Of a DNA stretch of 64,000 nucleotides, positions 54,025 through 61,585 are shown piece by piece. The DNA is taken from positions 124,001 through 188,000 of the forward strand of contig CAWHVG010000001.1 of NCBI GenBank assembly GCA_963832725.1. The letters are read 5' to 3'. Under the pieces are notes generated by a model that saw only the letters and a program-made list of their open reading frames with translations, did no database searches and had not been told where the DNA came from. The translations under genes were made by a program, and so were the position numbers. The DNA comes from JAEZBP01 sp963832725. Its GTDB lineage: Bacteria > Myxococcota_A > Polyangia > Polyangiales > Sandaracinaceae. Numbering within the stretch: position 1 is the stretch's first letter; each line of letters starts with the position of its first letter.

Positions 54025-57000
54025 GTGGGATTCTCGGTGAACACGATCAATCGACCGACGGTGCTCCTCGTGGGGGCCGGCGAGCGCATGAGGGACGCGC
54101 TGGCCGACGCTCTCGAGCGGCACCGGATGATGGTCGAGACGGTCACCACCGAGCGCGCGGTCGACGCGGCGTTCGCGGCGGCGCCGGATCTGGTGGTGCT
54201 CCTCGGCGACGCGGCGCGAGACGGCGGGCACGCGGTCCTGGAGCGGCTGAGCGCGAGCCCCGCCACGGCCACGGTGCCGGTGGTGCTGCTCGCCGAAGAG
54301 GCCGCGCTCGAGCGACGGCTCGACGCGTTCCGGCACGGCGTGGTGGCCGTCGTGCCGAAGACGGCGAGCGCGGACGGCATGGCCCGCCGCATCGCGGAGG
54401 TGGGGCGAGAGCTGCCCGAGCGGCCGGGGGAGACGACCGGCGAGCTCGGCGAGGCCACGGTCGACGAGCTGGTCGATCTCTTCAGCCAGCAGCTCCGGAC
54501 CGGGATCCTCTCCGTCTCGACCGGCGACTCCGGCGAGGCATCCGCGCAGGTCGTGCTGCGCGCCGGGAGACCGGTCACGGAGGCGATCGAGGAGCTGGTC
54601 CATCGTTTGCGCCCGCTGGTGGCCGACCGCACCGGGCCGCTCCGCTACGAGTTCCACGAGAGCACCAGCGCCCGGCTCTCGCTGCTCGACGAGGAGAGCG
54701 AGCCCGAGGACACGGCGCTCCTGCACGAGCGGCGCGTGGTGTTGGTCGAGCAGAATCCGGCCCGCGCCGACGTGCTGGTCCAGGAGCTGCGCGCTCACGG
54801 CGCCCTGGTGGTGGTGGCCGACGGCGAAGGCACGGGGCTTTCTCGGGCGCGAGCGCTGGACCCCGAGGTGGTCGTGATCGACGGCTCGGGCGTGCACGGA
54901 TGGGCGCTGCCGACGCTGCGCGCGCTGCGCCGCGATCCGCGTTTGCGCTGGGCATCGCTCTTGGTGGTCGACGCAGGGGAGCTCTGGCCCGAAGGCGCCC
55001 CGGGGCCCGATCTGGCCCGCTTGGCCGCGTCGATGAAGCCGCTGGTCCGGCCCGCGAAGGAGCTGGCGGAGCGCGCGGCGCGGGAGACGGTATTCGACAC
55101 GCGGCTCGACGTCATCGGGCCCAGCCGGATGCTGCGGGCGCTGATCGCGACGGGCACGGGCCTCCGAGTGTCGGTCAGCCATCCGCGGGCGCGGATCGAG
55201 GTCGATCTGATCGAGGGATTGGTCGCGGGGGCACGGGCGCTGGCACCCGGCACCGGCGAGCAGATGGCCGAGGGGCCTGCCGCTCTGGCGGCGCTCCTGG
55301 CGCTCGGCACGGGCCGCGTACACGTCGAGCGCAAGGAGGCGCCGGCTTCGGCCGACGTGATGGCGCCGATCGACGACGCGCTGGCCGCCGCGGCCCGCGA
55401 GCGCCCGCCCATCTCGCCCAGCATCCCGCCGCCGGCCGCGCCCTCCGAGCCGCCCGAGACGCCGGCGGCCGGCGCGGATGCAGAGAAGCTGGTCGGCCGG
55501 CTCGAGGAGCTGCTCGAGCGGCTCCAGCGCGTGCTCCCGGCCGCCGAGGCTGCGGTCGAACGGGTCGAAGAGGCGCCGACCACGAAGCGACCCCAGCCGG
55601 CAAAGCCCGCGCCGGCGGTCCCGCCCCCTCGGGCTGGGCTGCCACCGCGTGCCCCGCTGCCACCGCGCGCTGCCCTCCCTCCGGCCGGCACGAAGCGGCG
55701 GCCGACCATGGCTCTCGGGAGCGCGGCGCGCCCGCCCTCGATCCGGCCACAGGCCGACGAGGACGACGACCTGCCCGTCATCGAGGGAACCGCCGAGCCC
55801 GGCCCGCGCACCCTCCCGCCCTCGGCCCAACCAATCCGGGCGGTGGGCGCACCCGCCGCGAGCTCGTCCGAGCCCGATCGCCCGATCGCGGAGGCGGCCA
55901 ACGCGAACGAATGGGCGAACGTCGCGCCGCCGATGCCCGCCGAGGCCGCCGCCGGACGGCCGAACGTCCCACCGCCGGCGCCCGCCTCCACCACGCGTGC
56001 GAACGCGCCGCCGAGCGGTTCCGTCCACGACGCAGGAAGCGGGACGCTCGACGTGCCCTGGGCGGCCTCCGCCGGCGGCTCCCCCCCATCAATCCCGCCG
56101 TCCAATCCACCCTTCACCATCGAAGGCTCCATCGAGATCGACCCCAGCTTCGCCGCCACGCCCGCCGCAGGCTCGCCACCTCCGCCGAAGAGCGCGTCGG
56201 CTGGGTACGAGGCCCCGCCCGTGCCCGCCGCCTCGGACCGGTGGGCCCCACTGGACGACGATGCGGACTCGTTCGAAGCGCCCAAGCGCCGGAGCCTCGG
56301 CCCGCTGCTCTTCGCGGGCGCGTTCGTCCTCACGCTGCTGATCGGCGGCGGGGTGGTCGCATACCTCCGCTTCGGTGGCGGCGAAGTCGAATCGGAGCTC
56401 GCCGAGACCACCTCGGAGCTACCGCACGCGGAGAGCACTCCCGACGACGCTCCTCCGGAGGCGGCTCCGCCCGTCCCGGATCCGTCCACCGCGACTCCGT
56501 CTGGTGCGCTTTCAGCTGCGGGAACGCCGGACACGGGAACGCCCGACGCCGGGCCACCGGATGCCGGAACGCCGGATGCGGGATCGCCCGACGCAGGCCC
56601 GCCCGACGCAGGCCCGCCCGACGCGGGGCCGCCGGACGCGGGCCTCGGCGACGAAGCGACGGAGGGGACGCTCCCGGACGAGGAGACGGCCGACCCGCAG
56701 GATCCCCTCGCGGAGGTGACCGAAGAGGACGCCGACCAGGGCGGCTCGCGCGCGGAGCAGGTCCGGCACTACGTCCGCCTCGCCAACTTCGAGCGCAACC
56801 GCGGACAGCTCCGCGATGCCGAGCGGCACTATCTCCGCGTGCTGAACATGGACCGCGACAACCCCCGCGCGTTGGCCGGATTGGTTCGTCTGAACCTCGC
56901 CCGCCACGACTCCACCGGCGCCGTCCGCTGGGCCAGGCGGCTGGCCGAGGCGCGACCCCGCAACGCCGCCAACCACGTGCTGCTCGGCGACGCCTACCGC

Positions 57001-57102
57001 ACGGCCGGCAACCGCGCCGCCGCCGCGCGTGAGTGGCGACGTGCGCTCGAGCTGCGCCCTGGGCTCTCCAGCGCCCGGAGGCGCTTGGCCGGCTCCCGCT
57101 GA
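54025..57102 (+). CDS. Large membrane protein, paralogue of the 4.1-7.4 kb gene (receiver-like, TM, TPR)
   Basis: About 1,025 residues with the same order of parts as the 4088-7417 gene: pseudo-receiver (~8-120; Leu-Val-Val-Leu-Leu in place of the phospho-Asp strand), DUF4388-like module (~140-220, Glu-Leu-Val-Asp-Leu-Phe ... Gly-Ile-Leu-Ser-Val), second receiver-like domain (~240-340, Val-Val-Ile-Asp-Gly-Ser-Gly keeps an Asp), a Pro-rich low-complexity region, a TM helix (~758-780), an acidic linker with Gly-x-Pro-Asp-Ala repeats, and C-terminal TPRs (~912-1022). Identity to the paralogue is clear in the N-terminal ~450 and last ~120 residues. GTG at 54025 or 54037 is the start. Function unknown; two paralogues in one genome suggest specialised scaffolds. 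Confidence 0.75.
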   Translation: MGFSVNTINRPTVLLVGAGERMRDALADALERHRMMVETVTTERAVDAAFAAAPDLVVLLGDAARDGGHAVLERLSASPATATVPVVLLAEEAALERRLDAFRHGVVAVVPKTASADGMARRIAEVGRELPERPGETTGELGEATVDELVDLFSQQLRTGILSVSTGDSGEASAQVVLRAGRPVTEAIEELVHRLRPLVADRTGPLRYEFHESTSARLSLLDEESEPEDTALLHERRVVLVEQNPARADVLVQELRAHGALVVVADGEGTGLSRARALDPEVVVIDGSGVHGWALPTLRALRRDPRLRWASLLVVDAGELWPEGAPGPDLARLAASMKPLVRPAKELAERAARETVFDTRLDVIGPSRMLRALIATGTGLRVSVSHPRARIEVDLIEGLVAGARALAPGTGEQMAEGPAALAALLALGTGRVHVERKEAPASADVMAPIDDALAAAARERPPISPSIPPPAAPSEPPETPAAGADAEKLVGRLEELLERLQRVLPAAEAAVERVEEAPTTKRPQPAKPAPAVPPPRAGLPPRAPLPPRAALPPAGTKRRPTMALGSAARPPSIRPQADEDDDLPVIEGTAEPGPRTLPPSAQPIRAVGAPAASSSEPDRPIAEAANANEWANVAPPMPAEAAAGRPNVPPPAPASTTRANAPPSGSVHDAGSGTLDVPWAASAGGSPPSIPPSNPPFTIEGSIEIDPSFAATPAAGSPPPPKSASAGYEAPPVPAASDRWAPLDDDADSFEAPKRRSLGPLLFAGAFVLTLLIGGGVVAYLRFGGGEVESELAETTSELPHAESTPDDAPPEAAPPVPDPSTATPSGALSAAGTPDTGTPDAGPPDAGTPDAGSPDAGPPDAGPPDAGPPDAGLGDEATEGTLPDEETADPQDPLAEVTEEDADQGGSRAEQVRHYVRLANFERNRGQLRDAERHYLRVLNMDRDNPRALAGLVRLNLARHDSTGAVRWARRLAEARPRNAANHVLLGDAYRTAGNRAAAAREWRRALELRPGLSSARRRLAGSR
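56526..56647 (+). repeat. Eight 15-bp tandem units encoding Gly-x-Pro-Asp-Ala
   Basis: Tandem 15-base units (variants of ggmccgccsgacgcs) form the linker between the TM helix and the TPRs. Several adjacent units are identical, others differ at third positions, so expansion is both old and recent. Confidence 0.85.
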
Positions 57103-57278
57103 AGCCTCCGCGACCCTGACGGGTCCGCAGGCAAGAGAATCGAATCGCCGTGTTCTCGGTCACTCGCGTTTCGACGCTCCCGCAGGCCCGTCGCATACGA
57201 GCGCGGTCCGGAACCGCGGTCTCGACCCGAGTCGGCCGCCACATCGCGCGTCTCCACACCGTTCCCGCTCGGCGCCAG

Positions 57279-57437
57279 ATGTCCGAGGCGGAGGTCGCGA
57301 CCGGCATGGCCGAGCAATCGGCGTCGAGATGGGGTACGCGCCGCCCGCAGGATATGGAGAGCAGTTCCGAGGAGGCTCGCGCCCGAGATCGGCGTCGAGA
57401 GCCGGCCAGACCGGGTTGCGATCTCCGCCGAGGACAT
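57279..57437 (+). repeat. Dispersed ~159-bp repeat, copy B
   Basis: Same orientation and bounds (ATGTCCGAGGCGGA ... GAGGACAT) as copies A and C, with more substitutions. It lies in the 348-base gap between the 54 kb scaffold gene and the MATE gene and ends 13 bases before the MATE GTG. The remainder of that gap (57103-57278) shows no gene. Confidence 0.88.
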
Positions 57438-57450
57438 CTAGGCACGCGGC

Positions 57451-58788
57451 GTGGCGACGCGCTCGCGCCTGGTCGATCTCCCGCCGGCGGTAGCGGTCTG
57501 GCGGGTGGCCTGGCCCATGGCCGCGCTCGGGCTCTTGCGCGCGCTCTACTATCTGACCGACTCGTTCTGGGTCGGGCGGCTGGGACCGGCGCCGCTGGCC
57601 GCGCTCGGCGGCGGCGCGTTCGCGTGGTGGCTCATCACCATCGTCTGCGAGCTGCCCGCGACGGGAGCCCACGCGCTGGTCGCTCGCCACGAGGGCGCCG
57701 GCGAGCGAGCCCGCATCGCGCCCACCGTCGCGCAGGGCATCGTGCTCGGGCTGGCGCTGGCCGCGGTGCTCGCTGCCGCCCATCCGGCGCGCCTCCTCTA
57801 CTTCGAGCTGCTCGGGTTCGCGCCCGGCTCGCCGGAGGCCGCGTTCGGCTCGGCCTACGTCGGCGCCTCGCTCCTCGGCGCGTCCAGCTTGGCGCTCGAC
57901 GCCGTCGTGAGCGCGGCCTTCCGCGGGCTCGGCGACACCCGGACGGCGCTGCTCATCACGTTCTTCTCGCTCTTGATCAACGCGAGCCTCAATCCGCTCT
58001 TGATCTGGGGCGCCGGCCCGCTCCCCGCCCTCGGCATCGCTGGCGCCGCCTGGGCCACCGCCATCGCGAACGCCTTCGGCGCCGTGCTCGGGCTCGCGCT
58101 CCTCGCCCTGCGCGGGCATGGCGTCCGTCTGGCCGCGCCCGCGTTCGGAGTCATCCGCCGGATCGCGCGGATCGGCTTCCCGGTCGCCGCCTCCGGCGTC
58201 GGCTTCACCCTCTGCTACGTGCTCTTGGGCCGCGTGATCACCGCCTTCGGCGCCGAGCAGATGGGCGCGCTGGGCGTCGGGCATCGCCTCGAGGGGTTGG
58301 CCTATCTGGTGACGACCGCGTTCGGAGTCGGCGCCGCGACGATGGTCGGCCAGCATCTGGGGGCGGGGGATCCCGAACGAGCCCGCGCCGCTGCGCGCGC
58401 GTCGGCAGGAACCGCGGTCGCCGTGATGGTGCCGATCGCGCTCTTTCTACTGGGCGGTGCCCGACCCCTCTTCGGCCTCTTCTCCGACGACCCCGCCACA
58501 GTGGACGCCGGCGTGCTCTACCTGCGCATCCAGGCCTGCGTCCTCGTGTTCATGGCGCTGGAAGAGGTCTACCTCGGCGCGTTCGCGGGCGCGGGCGACA
58601 CCACCGGCGCGTCGATCATCACCTTCGGCTTCACCGCGGCCCGCATTCCGGCGGCCTGGTGGCTGGCGAACACGGGCGGCCTGGGCATCGCGGGCGTGTG
58701 GATCGCCATCGCCGCGTCGACCGCGATCAAGGGCGTCGGCCTCTGGCTGTGGTGGCGCCGGCGTCAGAGGTTGGGCACGCAGACGTAA
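57451..58788 (+). CDS. MATE-family multidrug/toxin efflux transporter
   Basis: A 445-residue polytopic protein with about 12 hydrophobic helices in two homologous halves, including the MATE patterns Pro-Met-Ala-Ala-Leu-Gly, Asp-Ser-Phe-Trp-Val-Gly-Arg-Leu-Gly at the first half, and Gly-Val-Gly-Ala-Ala-Thr-Met-Val-Gly-Gln and Gly-Asp-Thr in the second. It would export toxic compounds or metabolites using an ion gradient. The GTG follows repeat copy B directly, so transcription or translation initiation may depend on repeat-derived sequence. Its 3' end overlaps the convergent lipoprotein gene by ~25 bases. Confidence 0.9.
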   Translation: MATRSRLVDLPPAVAVWRVAWPMAALGLLRALYYLTDSFWVGRLGPAPLAALGGGAFAWWLITIVCELPATGAHALVARHEGAGERARIAPTVAQGIVLGLALAAVLAAAHPARLLYFELLGFAPGSPEAAFGSAYVGASLLGASSLALDAVVSAAFRGLGDTRTALLITFFSLLINASLNPLLIWGAGPLPALGIAGAAWATAIANAFGAVLGLALLALRGHGVRLAAPAFGVIRRIARIGFPVAASGVGFTLCYVLLGRVITAFGAEQMGALGVGHRLEGLAYLVTTAFGVGAATMVGQHLGAGDPERARAAARASAGTAVAVMVPIALFLLGGARPLFGLFSDDPATVDAGVLYLRIQACVLVFMALEEVYLGAFAGAGDTTGASIITFGFTAARIPAAWWLANTGGLGIAGVWIAIAASTAIKGVGLWLWWRRRQRLGTQT

Positions 58789-59105
58789 TCGGAGCCACCG
58801 CTGGTCAGCGTCAACCGCACGCAGACGCTCGTCGTGTAGCAGTCACTGTCGGCGGTGCAGTGCTGGTAGCAGATGCGCGCGGTCTTCTCGATCGCGTAGC
58901 AGGCGCCCGAAAACCCGAAGCGGCTCTGGCAGTCATCGTCCTTGGTGCAGGCCCTCGAGCAGAAGCTGCCGGACGTGTCGACCGCCGCGATCGCGACCGG
59001 GATGCACTCGTCCTGCTTGTTGTTACAGAACGTCGTGCAGGGCGCGTAGGTGTCGTTGGGCCGGCCGTAGCAGCCGCCGACCGCAGAGACCGCGATCAGG
59101 GCCAC
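58764..59105 (-). CDS. Cys-rich lipoprotein (start disturbed by repeat copy C)
   Basis: The mature part is short (~100 residues) with about 14 cysteines in repeating Cys-Ser-Arg-Ala-Cys-x-x-Asp-Asp-Asp-Cys and Phe-Gly-Phe-Ser-Gly-Ala-Cys-Tyr motifs; the 59.4-60.1 kb gene is its paralogue. A hydrophobic stretch ends in lipobox Val-Gly-Gly-Cys. With the GTG at 59105 the signal peptide has no basic n-region. Extending into the adjoining repeat copy C gives start codons at 59201 and 59267 and supplies Arg residues before the hydrophobic core. The native start has therefore probably been lost or replaced by the repeat. Confidence 0.65.
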   Translation of the reverse strand: MALIAVSAVGGCYGRPNDTYAPCTTFCNNKQDECIPVAIAAVDTSGSFCSRACTKDDDCQSRFGFSGACYAIEKTARICYQHCTADSDCYTTSVCVRLTLTSGGSDYVCVPNL

Positions 59106-59116
59106 GGCCCACCGAG

Positions 59117-59267
59117 ATGTCCGAGGCGGAAGTCGTGACCGGTATGGCCGAGGGATCGGCGCCGAGATTGGGTGCGCGCCCCCGCAGGAAATGCAACGCA
59201 TTTTCGAGGAGGCTCGCGCCAATGGCGTCGAGGCCGGCCAGAACGTGTTGCGACTTCCGCGGAACAT
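59117..59267 (+). repeat. Dispersed ~151-bp repeat, copy C
   Basis: Third copy, closest in sequence to copy A, same orientation, slightly shorter because of a 3-base gap and small end differences (GGAACAT). It abuts the lipoprotein gene: its inner end lies 11 bases before the GTG at 59105. On the minus strand its outer end begins an ATG that is open into the lipoprotein. Confidence 0.88.
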
Positions 59268-59379
59268 AGGAGCGGCCTCATCCGTGTCGTCTCCGGGTGC
59301 TGCCCCGGACGTCGAAGCCGGGGAGAGGAGCTGTCTCCCCTCCCCTGTAGGACCGCTTTGCTGGGCCCAAAACGCACGA

Positions 59380-59422
59380 AGCCCGCCGCTCGGTCCTCCC
59401 GCGAGGGAGAGCGGGGCGGGCT
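59380..59422 (-). terminator. Candidate hairpin terminator after the second Cys-rich lipoprotein
   Basis: AGCCCGCC-GCTC facing GAGCGGGGCGGGCT forms a strong stem with a 2-base bulge, 11 bases downstream of the stop of the minus-strand gene; on that strand a short T-run (GTTTT) follows about 9 bases later. Confidence 0.45.
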
Positions 59423-59432
59423 CGGAGGATCG

Positions 59433-60095
59433 TCAGCCGCCGTTGGGCAGGCAGATGTAGTCCAATCCCGCCCGTCGTCAGCGTGATCGGACTGCAGACG
59501 CTCGTGCTGTAGCAGTCGGAGTCCGTGCTGCAGCGCTGGTAGCAGAGCTGCGTGGTGCCCTCGACGTTGTAGCAAGCGCCGCTGTAGCCGAAGCTGGACG
59601 GGCAATCGCTATCGGACGAGCAAATGCTGGAACAGAACTTGCCCGACGTGCTGGCGGGCGCCACGGTCACCGCGTAGCACATGTCGCTCCCGCCGCAGCT
59701 CGAGTCGCTCGTGCAGTGGGTGTATGCCGTCCCGTTCGGCACGCATATGTAGTCCATCGTCGTCGTACCGGAAACCGCAACGGGGGTGCAGGAGCTGGTT
59801 CGGTAGCAATCGGCGTCCGACCCGCAACGCTGATAGCAGTACGAGGTACCTCCCCCGAGGTTGTAGCAAGCGCCCGAGTAGCCGAAATTCCGGTCGCAGT
59901 TGTCGGCGTAGCAGGTGCGGGAGCAGAAATATCCACTGGTACCCGCGGAACCGCTCGTGCCCGGGACGCACGTATCCCTGTGGTTCTGCAGGACGAGGCA
60001 CTCGTGCAGCTCGCGTAGGTGTTGTCGACCGTGCACCCGGCTGCGCCGACGCCCATCGCGACCACCGCCGAGGCGGCCCAGAAAAGCTTCTTCAT
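59433..60095 (-). CDS. Cys-rich lipoprotein (two frameshifts)
   Basis: A paralogue of the 58.8-59.1 kb lipoprotein. ATG at 60095 with a strong GGAGGGGG site, signal peptide (Met-Lys-Lys-Leu...), lipobox Ala-Ala-Gly-Cys. The mature domain has two repeats with Phe-Gly-Tyr-Ser-Gly-Ala-Cys-Tyr and Cys-Tyr-Gln-Arg-Cys-x-x-Asp-Ser/Ala-Asp-Cys-Tyr. The frame breaks near 60010 (after Tyr-Ala-Ser-Cys-Thr) and near 59467 (one extra G); correcting them yields the C-terminus Asp-Tyr-Ile-Cys-Leu-Pro-Asn-Gly-Gly matching the sister gene. Likely a disulphide-rich surface protein. Confidence 0.75.
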
Positions 60096-60336
60096 TCTCC
60101 CCCTCCTCGTCTCCGCGGCGTGGCGCCCGGAGCGCTGGAAAGTCCTTGCACGTTCATTGAGCTCGGATGACGGCCGGGCGCCGCACGGGGGTGCGACACC
60201 CCCTCGGGGATGCGTCGAGGGCTCCGACGGTCTCCTTCTCACCCCTATTCACACCGCTCGATCCCTATCACGCCGCGGGGACGAACGGACAGAACAACGC
60301 GCGGCTGGCGCGCGCCTGATACCATGGCGTCCGAGA

Positions 60337-61405
60337 ATGCCCGAGAGCCCTTCGCTCGGCCGTTGCGGCCGCTACGAGCTGCTGGAGCCCATCGGCGCCG
60401 GCGGGATGGGCGAGATCTTTCGTGCGCGGGACGGCGACGGTCGCGTAGTCGCCATCAAGCGCCTGCTGCCCGGCTGCGCCAAGGACCCAATCTTCATCGG
60501 GATGTTCCTCGACGAGGCGCGCCTGCTCCAGCGGCTCTCGCACCCGAACGTCTGCGAGGTCTTCGAGCACGGGAACGACAACCACCGCTATTTCCTGGTC
60601 ATGGAGCACATCGAGGGGGTCAGCCTCCGCCAGCTCCTCGACGCGCGCGGGGGCAAGGGGCTCCCGCTGCCGCTGGCCTGCCGGATCATCGCAGAGGTGG
60701 CCTCGGCGCTGGACTACGCGCACCGGCTCACGGACGACAAAGGCCGGCCGCTCGGCGTGGTCCACCGCGACGTGAGTCCCGGCAACATCATGATCGGCGC
60801 CGACGGGCAGGTGAAGCTGGTCGACTTCGGGCTGGCCAAGGCGCGCACGCAGCTCATGAAGACACAGCCCGGGCTGGTGAAGGGCAAGTTCGGCTACCTC
60901 GCACCCGAGCAGCTCCAGGGGCAGGTCGACTGGCGCACCGACCTCTTCGCGCTCGGGCTCTGCTTCTACGAGGCGCTGACCGGCGCCCCGCTCTTCGGGC
61001 AGCAGACCGCCGCCGCGACGGTGGCCGCCATCCGCGGGCTGGACGCGCCGCCGCCCGTGGCCGGCATGCTGGGCGCGCCCGCGACGCTGGACCAGGTGAT
61101 GGCCCGCGCCCTGGCGCCGGTGCCCGAGAACCGCTTCGAGTCGGCGGCGGCGTTCCGGGCCGCGCTCGGCAAGGTGGTCCTCGAAGCCGGCCACGGATCG
61201 GTCACGGCCGAGGACGTGGCGCGGGTGGTGAAGCAGGCCAGCAAGGCCGGGGCGTCGGTGCCGCCGCCCCAGCTCAGCGCCGCGGAGCTCGGCGACGAGC
61301 CCGAGCTCGGACCGCCCTGCCAGAGGTCGAGGGCTGCTCTTCGCCGCCCTGGGGCTCGCGCTGGTGGTGGGTGGCGCTCTCCTGACCTGGCTCGCGACGC
61401 GCTGA
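60337..61405 (+). CDS. Ser/Thr protein kinase with C-terminal TM anchor (frameshifted near 61320)
   Basis: Kinase domain (about residues 12-280): Gly-Ala-Gly-Gly-Met-Gly, Val-Ala-Ile-Lys, His-Arg-Asp-Val-Ser-Pro-Gly-Asn, Asp-Phe-Gly, Gly-Tyr-Leu-Ala-Pro-Glu - all intact. The original frame loses sense after ~61310; in the next frame the sequence gives Arg-Gly-Leu-Leu-Phe-Ala-Ala-Leu followed by a ~20-residue hydrophobic helix and a stop at 61405, a normal single-pass C-terminal anchor. I therefore read one kinase tethered by its C-terminus. Monocistronic; no PEGA or PASTA sensor is present. Confidence 0.85.
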
Positions 61406-61585
61406 GGCGAGCGTGGAACCGGATCGCAGGACCCGCCGCGTTCGGTTGGAGCACGCGCTCGCGGCGCCGAGGCGGCATGGGCGCGGTGAGGACGCCTCTC
61501 CGCCGGGTCCGCGCTAGCTGCCGCCGATACTGGAGCGCATCTACGGGCGGCCGCGCGATGCGACAGACCGCTGGCCCGACTCGCC

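Noticed and set aside
56526..56647. Tandem repeats considered as a CRISPR array
   Set aside because: The 15-bp units are contiguous, without spacers, and encode a Gly-x-Pro-Asp-Ala linker in frame.
34462..59267. The dispersed repeat considered as IS remnant or CRISPR repeat
   Set aside because: No transposase fragment, no regular spacing; copies are 2-23 kb apart.
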